A stretch of 64,000 bases of DNA from DASZQL01 sp964391865 (lineage in GTDB: Bacteria > Planctomycetota > Phycisphaerae > Phycisphaerales > UBA1924), in the NCBI GenBank assembly GCA_964391865.1, contig CAYMNQ010000005.1:62001-126000 (forward strand), given 5' to 3'. The notes under the pieces were generated by a model. The model had not been told where the DNA came from. It did not search any database and worked only from the letters and a program-made list of their open reading frames with translations. How positions within the stretch are numbered: the first letter of the stretch is position 1; every line of letters starts with the position of its first letter. A program made the translations under genes and the position numbers. Of the stretch, positions 39,786 through 46,973 are shown piece after piece.

Positions 39786-40988
39786 GTGAAGCCCCCCGCC
39801 GTTCATTTCTTCGAGTTCGACCGCGACGAGCTGCGCGGCTGGTGCGCCGCGAGAGGCTGGCCCGCGTTCCGCGCGGCCCAGTTGCTCGAATGGGTCTACA
39901 AGAAGAACGTCATTGACCCCGAAGCGATGACGAATCTCTCGAAGCTCGAACGCGAGACGCTCAAGCGCGAGATGACATTTCTCTCGGGCGATGTCGTGGC
40001 CCACTCGCGCGCGACCGACGGCACGCAGAAGCTGCTGGTGGAGTGGTGGGATGGTGGGGAAGAGGCATCGAGCCATCGAGGCATCGAGGCATCGAGTGAA
40101 GTCAGACAGACTTCGGACCCCAGAGCCAAGGCCGCTCTCCCGCTGCTCGCTGCTTCTCCGAATCCTTCACACTCCGATCGCCAGACCGAGTGCGTGATGA
40201 TCCCCGCGCCAGGCGATGCCGAGAACGACGCCGACCGGCGCACGGCGTGCATTTCGTCGCAGGTCGGCTGCCCGGTGGGGTGCCGGTTCTGTGCGTCTGG
40301 GTTGGGCGGGCTGGACGCGAATCTCTCCGCCGGGCGGATCGTCGAGCAGGTGTGGCGGCTGCAGCAACTGCCGGGCGTGGGGCGCATCAGCAATGTCGTG
40401 TTCATGGGGATGGGCGAGCCGCTGTCGAACTTTGCCGCCGTGACGAAGGCGGTGCGGACGCTTGCGTCGCCATGGGGCTTGAACATCAGCGCGCGGAAGA
40501 TCACGATTTCGACGGTGGGGCTGCCCAAGTACATCGAGCGGTTGGCGGCGGAGTTGGAACTTCCCGTCACGCTGGCGCTCTCGCTGCACGCGCCGAACGA
40601 TGAACTCCGGCGCCAGCTCATCCCGTGGGCGGAGTACACGACGATCGAGGAACTGCTCGCGTCGTGCTCGAAGTGGTTCGAGAAGACGGGGCGCGAGATC
40701 ACGCTGGAATACACGCTGCTCGGCGGCGTGAACGACTCGGCGGCATGCGCCGAGCAACTGGCGAAGGTCGCGCGCACGCTGCGCGCGAACATCAACCTCA
40801 TCCGCTACAACGAGGTGAAGGGCGTGCCGTACAAGCGCCCGCGCGATGAGGACGTCATCGCGTTCCAGGGGATCCTGCGCGAGCACCGGTTGAACGCGCA
40901 CATCCGCGCCAGCCGCGGGCGCGACATCGCGGCGGCGTGCGGGCAGCTCCGGCATGAAGCCAAGAGCCGCGCGGCGGCGGGTGCCTGA
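39786..40988 (+). CDS. rlmN: 23S rRNA (A2503-C2)/tRNA-A37 methyltransferase RlmN with an in-frame repeat insertion
   Basis: A 400-residue radical SAM methyltransferase. The cluster motif is GCPVGCRFCASG (CxxxCxxC), then VFMGMGEPLSNF, ISARKITISTVGL, LALSLHAPND, EYTLLGGVND and INLIRYNEVKG. The C-terminal catalytic Cys is in DIAAACGQLRHE. The N-terminal accessory domain has PAFRAAQLLEWVYKKNVIDP and FLSGDVVAHSRATDGTQKLL. Between EWWDGG and TECVMIP there is an extra stretch of about 45 residues (EEASSHRGIEASSEV...LAASPNPSHSDRQ) encoded partly by a tandem octamer; normal RlmN has only a few residues here. GTG start at 39786 is preferred over the TTG at 39744. Confidence 0.95.
   Translation: MKPPAVHFFEFDRDELRGWCAARGWPAFRAAQLLEWVYKKNVIDPEAMTNLSKLERETLKREMTFLSGDVVAHSRATDGTQKLLVEWWDGGEEASSHRGIEASSEVRQTSDPRAKAALPLLAASPNPSHSDRQTECVMIPAPGDAENDADRRTACISSQVGCPVGCRFCASGLGGLDANLSAGRIVEQVWRLQQLPGVGRISNVVFMGMGEPLSNFAAVTKAVRTLASPWGLNISARKITISTVGLPKYIERLAAELELPVTLALSLHAPNDELRRQLIPWAEYTTIEELLASCSKWFEKTGREITLEYTLLGGVNDSAACAEQLAKVARTLRANINLIRYNEVKGVPYKRPRDEDVIAFQGILREHRLNAHIRASRGRDIAAACGQLRHEAKSRAAAGA
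40062..40096. repeat. Tandem octamer GAGGCATC, four copies, inside rlmN
   Basis: GAGGCATC, GAGCCATC, GAGGCATC, GAGGCATC and a final GAG form a perfect tandem apart from one base. It sits at the start of an in-frame insertion of about 135 bp in rlmN. Confidence 0.75.
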
Positions 40989-40995
40989 CGGGCGT

Positions 40996-41001
40996 TACGA
41001 T
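40996..41001 (+). promoter_or_regulatory. -10-like hexamer TACGAT before the YwaF-like gene
   Basis: TACGAT ends eight bases before the ATG at 41010 and there is no Shine-Dalgarno, matching the rlmN arrangement. Confidence 0.4.
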
Positions 41002-41009
41002 CGTCGGTC

Positions 41010-41732
41010 ATGGTCGCCGCGCCTTGGAGCACGTTTGAGCCGTTCACCTGGATGCACCTCGCGGTGGTGCTGACAGCGGGCGGATTGACGGCGCTCGCGT
41101 GCGTCATCGGGCGCCGGCTCGGCCCGCGCGAGCCGAGCTTCCGGCGGGCGCTCGGGGTGATCGCGCTTGTGGTGTGGGCGGCGCATTCGGTTTGGTGGCT
41201 GCTCCCCGAGAATTTCGTGTGGGGACGGAGCCTGCCGATCCATCTGTGCGATATCGGCGGCGCGGTGGCGGCGTTGGCCCTGCTGCGCCCCGGGCCGCGC
41301 GTTCGTGCGCTGCTGTATTTCTGGGGGTTGGTGCTCTCGGCGCAGGGGTTCATCACACCCGTGCTGACGGAGGGCCCCGCGACGGTCATCTTCTGGTTCT
41401 TCTGGGCGTCGCATCTGACGATTGTGGGCGGCGCGATCTATGACGCCGCCGCCGGCGGGCATCGCCCGAAGGCGGCGATGCTGCGCTTCAGCCTCGGCGT
41501 CTCGGCGGTGTATCTCATTGCCACCTTCGTGCTGAACTTCGTGACCGGTTGGAACTACGGCTACACGGGGCGGCCCTCGGCAGCGCAGCCGACCGCGGTG
41601 GACTTCTTCGGCCCATGGCCGTGGCGCGTCGTGGTCATGGCGCTCGTCGGGAGCGCGGGGTTCGTGCTGGCGTGGCTGCCGTGGGGAATCGCAGAAGCGC
41701 GTTCGCGTCGAACGAGGCACGCGGCACTGTGA
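41010..41732 (+). CDS. YwaF/TIGR02206-type integral membrane protein
   Basis: A 240-residue membrane protein with about six helices. It carries the family landmarks LPIHLCDI near residue 78, a helix with WGLVLSAQGFITPVLTE, FWASHLTIV, and the hallmark NYGYTGRPSAAQPTAVDFFG with PWPWRVVVMALV. The family is widespread but its function is not known. It ends 12 bp from the convergent anmK stop. It lies 21 bp after rlmN and may be read from both its own promoter and rlmN transcription. Confidence 0.85.
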   Translation: MVAAPWSTFEPFTWMHLAVVLTAGGLTALACVIGRRLGPREPSFRRALGVIALVVWAAHSVWWLLPENFVWGRSLPIHLCDIGGAVAALALLRPGPRVRALLYFWGLVLSAQGFITPVLTEGPATVIFWFFWASHLTIVGGAIYDAAAGGHRPKAAMLRFSLGVSAVYLIATFVLNFVTGWNYGYTGRPSAAQPTAVDFFGPWPWRVVVMALVGSAGFVLAWLPWGIAEARSRRTRHAAL

Positions 41733-41744
41733 GGCGCCATTCGA

Positions 41745-42839
41745 CTACGGCAGTACCCAGTGCCCGCTCACCGGGCCCGGCTCCGCTCGCCCGGTGATGC
41801 CCGCGCTGGTGATCGGCACACGCTGCCGGCAGAGTTCGCCCAGCACCGCCATCGCCATTGCTTCACGGAATTCGCTCGGCACGCCGAGCTCGTCGCTGAG
41901 CGACACCGTCCCGCGGCACGCCTGGCGGATCGACCGAAGCAGGGCCGCGTTCTTCACCCCGCCGCCGGCGAGGATCACGCGCTCGCTGCCGCCCACCGCG
42001 GCGGCGGTGAACTCGCCGATCGCCGCCGCCGCGCTGGCGGCGATGTCGTCGGGGCGCAGCGAGGCACACTGTTCGATGACCCACGCGCCGACTTCATCGC
42101 CCGTGCCGAGTGAGCGTCGAGCGGCCGACTGAGCGCGCAGCGTGCGGATCAGTTCGTCTCGGGCGTGATTGTTGACCGAGCCGCGGAGTGCCGCCGAGCC
42201 GCCCGCGTCGAACGGCACGCCGAGCGCAGCGCGCGCCACCGCGTCCAGCACCTGGTTGCAGGCGCAGACGTCGCGTCCCTCGATGCGCACGCCCTGCGGC
42301 GCGTGCGGGTCGCGCGAGATCAGCGTGATGTTGCAGAACCCGCCGAGGTTGGCGACGGCGTACGCCGATCCGGCGCAGCGGTACAGGATCGCATCGGCGA
42401 TGGGCGTGATCGGCGCGCCCTGCCCGCCCGCGGCGAGGTCCGCCTGGCGCAGATCAAACACCACCGGGCAGCCCAGCCGGCGCGCGATCGGCGCGGGGTT
42501 GATGAGCTGCCAGCTCACGGGCGGCTTGTGAAACATGGTCTGCCCGTGGACGGCAACGAGGTCCGGGCGCTCGCTCATCGAGTTCGCGAGTTCCGCGAGG
42601 CATCGCGCGTGAAACTCGCCGAAGCGCCAGGCGATCCCCGCCATCTGCCCGGCGGTCATCGGCTGTTGTTCCGCGACGGCGCGGAGCTCGGGCTCGAGTT
42701 CGCCCAGCGGCCAGGATCGAGCGGCGACAAGTTCCGTGCGCATCTCAAGCCCGTCGCCGAGCAGCCGCACCGCCGCCGCGTCCAGCCCGTCGATGCTGGT
42801 TCCGGTCATGCAGCCGATGACGAGGCGCCCGGCGTTCAC
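41745..42839 (-). CDS. anmK: Anhydro-N-acetylmuramic acid kinase
   Basis: A 364-residue sugar kinase of the ASKHA superfamily. It opens and phosphorylates 1,6-anhydro-MurNAc to MurNAc-6-phosphate in peptidoglycan recycling. The phosphate loop is VIGCMTGTSIDGLDA. VAVHGQTMFHKPP, PVVFDLRQADLAAGGQGAPI (the catalytic Asp lies here) and ANLGGFCNIT follow, and VILAGGGVKNAALLRSI is the second ATP-binding block. The ATG at 42839 overlaps the stop of the upstream regulator gene (ATGA), so the kinase is translated with it. MurQ, the next enzyme, is encoded at 45952-46869. Confidence 0.95.
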   Translation of the reverse strand: MNAGRLVIGCMTGTSIDGLDAAAVRLLGDGLEMRTELVAARSWPLGELEPELRAVAEQQPMTAGQMAGIAWRFGEFHARCLAELANSMSERPDLVAVHGQTMFHKPPVSWQLINPAPIARRLGCPVVFDLRQADLAAGGQGAPITPIADAILYRCAGSAYAVANLGGFCNITLISRDPHAPQGVRIEGRDVCACNQVLDAVARAALGVPFDAGGSAALRGSVNNHARDELIRTLRAQSAARRSLGTGDEVGAWVIEQCASLRPDDIAASAAAAIGEFTAAAVGGSERVILAGGGVKNAALLRSIRQACRGTVSLSDELGVPSEFREAMAMAVLGELCRQRVPITSAGITGRAEPGPVSGHWVLP

Positions 42840-44272
42840 CGCAGCCCGTACTCCTTGAGCTTGCGGTACAGCGTGCGCTCGCCGATGCCGAGGAGCTTCG
42901 CCGCCTGTTCGCGGTTACCGGCAGTGAGGCGCAGCGTCTCGCGGATGGCGCGTTTTTCGAGGTGTTCGAGGCTCGTGCCGGCGAGACTGCCGAGCGAGCC
43001 GCCGGCGCTCGGCGTTCCCTCGTCCATGTCACTGTCTGCGACCACGATGTCGTCCGGGATGTGGCGCGTGTCCAGCGTCTCGCCGCCCGAGAGCACCACC
43101 ATGTTTTGCACCACGTTCAGCAGTTGTCGCACGTTGCCGGGCCAGTGGTACGCGGTCAGGCGCATCATCGCCGCGTCGGTGATGTCCGGGATCGGCTTGT
43201 TCAACTGCGCGGCGAACTTCGCGATCGCGTGGCGCACGATCCGCGGGATGTCCTCGCGGCGTTCGCGCAGCGGCGGGAGCGCGATCTCCGAGCCCTTGAT
43301 GCGGAAATACAAGTCTTCGCGGAACTTCCCCTCGGCGACCATCGCCCTGAGGTCCTTGTTCGTCGCGGAGACAAACCGTACATCCGCCTTGCGCGTGTCG
43401 TTCGAGCCGAGCCGGACGACCTCGCCGTTCTCCAGCACGCGGAGCAGTTTCGCCTGCATGGTGAGGGGCATATCGCCCATCTCATCGAGGAACAGCGTCC
43501 CGCCGTCGGCGTATTCGAAGACGCCCTCACGCTCGCGGTCCGCGCCGGTGAACGCGCCCTTGATGTGCCCGAAGAGCGCATCCTCGAGCAGCGATTCGCT
43601 CTGCCCGGCGCAGTTGAACGCGACGAACCGCTTCGCTTTGCGCAGGCTGTTTTTGTGCATCGCCTGCGCGATGAGCTCCTTGCCCGTGCCGCTCTCGCCC
43701 GTGATGAGCACCGGCAGGTTCGACGGCGCGACCGTCTTCACGGTGCTCAGAATCCGGCGCATCGGCTCGGATCCGGCGACGATCCCCTCGAACCCGTCGT
43801 GCTGCACCAGTTCCGCGACATCGGAATTCTGATGGCGCAGCAGCACCGCTTCGGCGGCGCGGTTCACGAGCGTGCGGAAGAGTTCGAGGTCCAGCGGCTT
43901 CTCGATGAAGTCGTACGCGCCGTGCTTGAATGCGGCGCGGGCGGTGGGCACGTCGCCGTGGGCGGTGACCATGATCGTCTCGGCCTGCGGCTGGTGCTGC
44001 TTTGATGCCTGCAGAACCTTCATCCCCGCGTCCCCGCCGTCCGTTGCCACGCCGTTCTTGCCGCCGGATGCGGGCATCCGCAGGTCCGTGACAATCACAT
44101 CGAACGAGCCGTGCTTGAGCTCTTCGAGCGCCTCGGGCACGCCGTGGACGATCGTGCAGACGTGCCCCGGCCGGCGCAGCGCCTCGGACATCACCTCGGC
44201 GTGGTCCGGCTCGTCTTCGACGATCAGCACCTGCGCTCGCAGCGATTCGGGTTGCGTGGGACTGTGCGTCAT
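42836..44272 (-). CDS. NtrC-family sigma-54-dependent response regulator
   Basis: A 478-residue three-domain regulator. The receiver (about 13-135) has VLIVEDEPDH, VIVTDLRMP with the phosphorylatable Asp, and IEKPLD with the Lys. It carries an extra loop of about a dozen residues after LRMP (ASGGKNGVATDGGDAG). The AAA+ domain (about 165-395) has GESGTGKE (Walker A), the sigma-54-contacting KGAFTGA and GGTLFLDEMGD (Walker B). A Fis-type helix-turn-helix ends it (AAKLLGIGERTLYRKLKEYG). No histidine kinase is adjacent. Its stop overlaps anmK, so it may be tied to cell-wall recycling, though this is positional only. TACACT seven bases before the ATG suggests a leaderless mRNA. Confidence 0.95.
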   Translation of the reverse strand: MTHSPTQPESLRAQVLIVEDEPDHAEVMSEALRRPGHVCTIVHGVPEALEELKHGSFDVIVTDLRMPASGGKNGVATDGGDAGMKVLQASKQHQPQAETIMVTAHGDVPTARAAFKHGAYDFIEKPLDLELFRTLVNRAAEAVLLRHQNSDVAELVQHDGFEGIVAGSEPMRRILSTVKTVAPSNLPVLITGESGTGKELIAQAMHKNSLRKAKRFVAFNCAGQSESLLEDALFGHIKGAFTGADREREGVFEYADGGTLFLDEMGDMPLTMQAKLLRVLENGEVVRLGSNDTRKADVRFVSATNKDLRAMVAEGKFREDLYFRIKGSEIALPPLRERREDIPRIVRHAIAKFAAQLNKPIPDITDAAMMRLTAYHWPGNVRQLLNVVQNMVVLSGGETLDTRHIPDDIVVADSDMDEGTPSAGGSLGSLAGTSLEHLEKRAIRETLRLTAGNREQAAKLLGIGERTLYRKLKEYGLR

Positions 44273-44279
44273 CGTTCGC

Positions 44280-44285
44280 AGTGTA
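44280..44285 (-). promoter_or_regulatory. -10-like hexamer TACACT directly before the NtrC-type gene
   Basis: On the minus strand GTACACT is followed by seven bases and the ATG at 44272, which leaves no room for a ribosome-binding site. It falls within 10 bp of the ruvC stop. Confidence 0.45.
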
Positions 44286-44293
44286 CGCCCCGC

Positions 44294-44800
44294 TCACGCG
44301 CCGGCGCGGTCGAGCGACTCGGCCCGCACCGCAGCGCACAGCGCGATCGCCAGCGCGTCGGCGACGTCCGCGGGGCGCGGCGGCTCGGGCAGGCGCAGCA
44401 CGTTCTGCACCGCAGCCTGCACCTGCGGCTTGCTGGCGTGCCCGTTCCCGGTGATGGATTTCTTCACTTCGGTGGACGGGAGTTCGACGATCCGTGCGCC
44501 AAGCCGGGCCGCGACAAGCAGGATCACTCCCCGCGCGTGCCCCATGATGATTGCGGTGCGTGGGTGGTTGTAGTGGGCATACAGCTTCTCGACCGCCACC
44601 AGTTCGGGGTTGGTGCGTTCCAATAACTCGTTGAGGTCGCGCTCCAGTTCGACCAGCCGAGCGGCGACCCGGTGCTCTTTGGGGAGCAGGATCGCCCCGG
44701 CTTCAACGACGGCCGGGCTGTCGGTTGGGCGGGAAAGCGAGCAGTCCAGGCAGCCATACCCGGTAATCCGCAGCCCAGGATCGATGCCGAGGATTCTCAC
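44294..44800 (-). CDS. ruvC: Holliday junction resolvase RuvC
   Basis: A 168-residue endonuclease that cuts Holliday junctions in recombinational repair. The catalytic acidic residues lie in RILGIDPGLRITGYG (first Asp), VAVEKLYAHYN (Glu), and near PADVADALAIALCA (last Asp pair). GNGHASKPQVQAAV is the family DNA-contact block. Start: GTG at 44800 directly before RILGIDPG; the open frame continues further upstream but without conservation. A TATGAT hexamer six bases before the GTG suggests a leaderless message. The gene is not next to ruvA or ruvB here. Confidence 0.94.
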   Translation of the reverse strand: MRILGIDPGLRITGYGCLDCSLSRPTDSPAVVEAGAILLPKEHRVAARLVELERDLNELLERTNPELVAVEKLYAHYNHPRTAIIMGHARGVILLVAARLGARIVELPSTEVKKSITGNGHASKPQVQAAVQNVLRLPEPPRPADVADALAIALCAAVRAESLDRAGA

Positions 44801-44806
44801 GGGAGG

Positions 44807-44812
44807 ATCATA
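44807..44812 (-). promoter_or_regulatory. -10-like hexamer TATGAT directly before ruvC
   Basis: On the minus strand TATGAT, then CCTCCC, then the GTG at 44800. The six-base spacing matches exbB, rlmN and others in the window. Confidence 0.4.
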
Positions 44813-44874
44813 GGGTGGCGCTCGGTCTGAAGGATCGGGAGCGGTTGCATCTTTGCATTCGGCCGAGAAGCGAA

Positions 44875-44890
44875 TGCATACTGGTATGCA
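44875..44890. promoter_or_regulatory. Perfect inverted repeat TGCATAC-TG-GTATGCA
   Basis: A 16-base site with seven-base perfect arms lies 75 bp upstream of ruvC, in the region shared with the candidate small RNA. It has the form of a dimeric repressor site. No regulator can be named. Confidence 0.45.
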
Positions 44891-44918
44891 ACTGGTTGAA
44901 CTGTCCACAGGTTTTTGA

Positions 44919-44930
44919 CACAATATTGTG
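44919..44930. promoter_or_regulatory. Perfect 12-base palindrome CACAATATTGTG
   Basis: It overlaps the end of a TTGACA at 44915-44920. It resembles half of an NrdR box but no second copy is found, so I leave it unassigned. Confidence 0.35.
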
Positions 44931-44942
44931 GGTGAGATTGAC

Positions 44943-44971
44943 TCGACAGCCGTTGGGTTGCGTGGTATAGT
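44943..44971 (+). promoter_or_regulatory. Promoter of the candidate small RNA
   Basis: TCGACA (44943-44948), 17-base spacer and TATAGT (44966-44971), the same type as the tRNA-Val promoter. It points away from ruvC into a stretch without an ORF. Confidence 0.55.
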
Positions 44972-44977
44972 TCTTTC

Positions 44978-45046
44978 GGTTTAGGAATTTCACTTGCCCC
45001 CCGGAAGCCGGATCTGGCGCTGTTCGCAGCGCCGGTCCGGTTTTTT
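44978..45046 (+). ncRNA. Candidate small RNA with intrinsic terminator
   Basis: From the predicted start near 44978 to the end of a T-run at 45046 is about 69 nt with no start codon for a protein. The 3' part is a strong terminator: CCGGA (45008-45012) and TGGCGCTG pair with CAGCGCCG and TCCGG (ending 45040) around a TTCG tetraloop, followed by six T. Both neighbouring genes are on the minus strand, so this terminator serves neither. No known RNA family is recognised. Confidence 0.5.
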
Positions 45047-45116
45047 CTTTGAATCTTCACAACGTGAAGTCGTGGCGCATGCGGTTTCTGCAAACGTCGC
45101 TACCGCTGTGCGCGGC

Positions 45117-45860
45117 TTACTCGCGCTCGCAGTGATCGGTTTCGATGAGCCCGTCTCGCAGGCGGATCACGCGCTCGCAGCGCTTCGCGATGCGCTCGTC
45201 GTGCGTGACGATGAGCAGCGTCATGCCGGCGGCGTGCAAATCTTCGAGTGTTCGCAGGATCGCTTGGCCCGTTGCTGAGTCGAGATTGCCGGTGGGTTCG
45301 TCGGCCATCAGGACGACCGGCTCGGTGACAAGCGCCCGCGCGATCGCGGCGCGCTGCTGCTGCCCGCCCGACAATTCGCTCGGGCGGTGCCCGATGCGGT
45401 CGCCCAGCCCGACGAGCCGGAGCTTCTCCGCCGAGCGCTGCGCGCGGATCGGCTTCGGGATGCCCTGATAGAACAGCGGCACCTCGACGTTCTCTTCGAT
45501 TTTCAGCTGCGGGATCAGGTTGAACGCCTGGAAGACGAAGCCGATTTTCTTGCCGCGGTACTCGCTCAGTTCCTCGTCGTTCATGGCGGCGATGTCGCGC
45601 CCGTCGAGGAAGTAGTTCCCGCTGGTCGGCTGGTCGAGGCAGCCGAGGATGTTCATGAGCGTCGACTTGCCGGAGCCGGAAGGGCCCATGATCGCGACGT
45701 ACTGTCCGCGCGGGACCGCGATGTTCACGCCCTTCAGGGCTTCGACGAGCACCGAGCCGTCGGGCTTGTAGTACGTCTTGCGCAGGTCGCGCAGCTCGCA
45801 CACCGGCGCGGCGGTGCTGGAAACGGGGCGGAGTTCGGGCTGGGTCGCCGTCATGGTCAT
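45117..45860 (-). CDS. ABC transporter ATP-binding protein, LolD/MacB type
   Basis: A 247-residue ABC ATPase. Walker A is GPSGSGKS, the Q-loop region is IGFVFQAFNLIPQLKIEENV, the signature LSGGQQQRAAIARAL, Walker B VVLMADEPTGNLDS and the H-loop IVTHDERIA. FNLIP...ENVEVPLFYQG is typical of the FtsE/LolD/MacB group, which works with FtsX-like permeases in lipoprotein release or efflux. No permease is adjacent in the window. ATG at 45860 is chosen; a TAGAGT hexamer lies five bases upstream, so it is probably leaderless. It is divergent from murQ. Confidence 0.9.
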   Translation of the reverse strand: MTMTATQPELRPVSSTAAPVCELRDLRKTYYKPDGSVLVEALKGVNIAVPRGQYVAIMGPSGSGKSTLMNILGCLDQPTSGNYFLDGRDIAAMNDEELSEYRGKKIGFVFQAFNLIPQLKIEENVEVPLFYQGIPKPIRAQRSAEKLRLVGLGDRIGHRPSELSGGQQQRAAIARALVTEPVVLMADEPTGNLDSATGQAILRTLEDLHAAGMTLLIVTHDERIAKRCERVIRLRDGLIETDHCERE

Positions 45861-45865
45861 GCGTC

Positions 45866-45871
45866 ACTCTA
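45866..45871 (-). promoter_or_regulatory. -10-like hexamer TAGAGT directly before the LolD/MacB-type gene
   Basis: On the minus strand TAGAGT is followed by GACGC and the ATG at 45860, with no ribosome-binding site between. Confidence 0.35.
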
Positions 45872-45938
45872 CCGGTTGGGAGGATTTCGGTGGCGGCGAA
45901 GGATTCAGGGATTCAGATCGGCGTGCCCAGCGGGCCGA

Positions 45939-45944
45939 TACGCT
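45939..45944 (+). promoter_or_regulatory. -10-like hexamer TACGCT directly before murQ
   Basis: GATACGCT is followed by seven bases and the murQ ATG at 45952; no Shine-Dalgarno is present. Confidence 0.35.
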
Positions 45945-45951
45945 CTGACGC

Positions 45952-46869
45952 ATGAGCGGCACCGCCCCGTCCTCGATTCCCGACCGTTCCGGCATCGATA
46001 CGGAACAACGCAACCCGCGGTCGATGGCGCTCGACACGCTGTCGGCTGCAGCGTGCGTCGAACTCATTAACGCGGAGGATCGGGCCGTGGCGGCGGCGGT
46101 GGGGGCCGCCGGGCCTGCGATTGCGCGGTTCATCGAGGCCGCCGAGGAACGGATGAAGCGGGGCGGGCGGATGATTTATCTCGGCGCGGGAACGTCCGGG
46201 CGGCTGGGCGTGCTCGATGCGGCGGAGTGCCCGCCGACGTTTCAGGTGCCAGCGGGGGTGTTCGTGGGGATTATCGCGGGGGGTGATTCCGCGCTGCGCG
46301 TCTCGAGCGAGGGCAAAGAGGATGATCCGCACGGCGCGGAGCCGGAGCTGTCGGCGATCGATCTGCGCGCGGATGACATTGTGCTGGGCATCGCCGCCGG
46401 GGGGACCACGCCCTACGTGCTCGGCGCGCTGCGCTTCGCGTCGGCGCGCGGGGCGCTGACGGGGCTGCTCTCGTGCGCGCGCGTGCCGCAGCTGGAAGGT
46501 GTTCAGCACTTGATCGTCGTCGAGACGGGGCCGGAGGTCGTGACGGGTTCGACGCGCATGAAAGCCGGTACCGCGACGAAGCTGGTGCTCAACACGATCT
46601 CGACAACCCTGATGGTGCGCCTGGGCAAGGTGTACGAGAACCTGATGGTGGACCTGCGCGCGAGCAACGCGAAACTCCGCGACCGCGCGGCGAGGATCGT
46701 CTCGACCCTCACCGGCTTGCCGCGCGATGAAGCGTTTGGCCTGCTCGACCGCGCGGGCGGCTTGGTGAAGGTGGCCGTGGTGATGCATCGCCGCGGCATC
46801 GATCGCCCGGCGGCGGAAGCGCGCCTGAGTGAAGGCGGCGGATCACTGCGCTGGGCGATTGAAGTGTGA
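45952..46869 (+). CDS. murQ: N-acetylmuramic acid 6-phosphate etherase
   Basis: A 305-residue SIS-domain enzyme that cleaves the lactyl ether of MurNAc-6P to GlcNAc-6P and lactate. DTLSAAACVELINAEDRAVAAAV is the usual N-terminal helix. IYLGAGTSGRLGVLDAAECPPTF is the hallmark, VLGIAAGGTTPYVLGAL and ETGPEVVTGSTRMKAGTATKLVLN complete the sugar-phosphate site, and a C-terminal helix with AARIVSTLTGLPRDEA ends it. It takes the product of AnmK (41745-42839), so the enzymes for MurNAc recycling lie within 5 kb. No transporter of the anhydro-sugar is seen here. Confidence 0.96.
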   Translation: MSGTAPSSIPDRSGIDTEQRNPRSMALDTLSAAACVELINAEDRAVAAAVGAAGPAIARFIEAAEERMKRGGRMIYLGAGTSGRLGVLDAAECPPTFQVPAGVFVGIIAGGDSALRVSSEGKEDDPHGAEPELSAIDLRADDIVLGIAAGGTTPYVLGALRFASARGALTGLLSCARVPQLEGVQHLIVVETGPEVVTGSTRMKAGTATKLVLNTISTTLMVRLGKVYENLMVDLRASNAKLRDRAARIVSTLTGLPRDEAFGLLDRAGGLVKVAVVMHRRGIDRPAAEARLSEGGGSLRWAIEV

Positions 46870-46973
46870 GACTTGTGCGCGAGAACTGCGCGAGAAGCGT
46901 GCACACCCCGAGCTGAGTGCGTGCCACCCCTCGCTTGGTGTTTTCTCCGCCCTTGCGCCTTCCGACTTCCGCC

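Noticed and set aside
44902..44910. DnaA box (TGTCCACA) and possible origin
   Set aside because: One degenerate match without A/T-rich repeats, dnaA or dnaN nearby.
44915..44930. NrdR box upstream of ruvC
   Set aside because: Only a partial match, single instead of paired, and not near ribonucleotide reductase genes.
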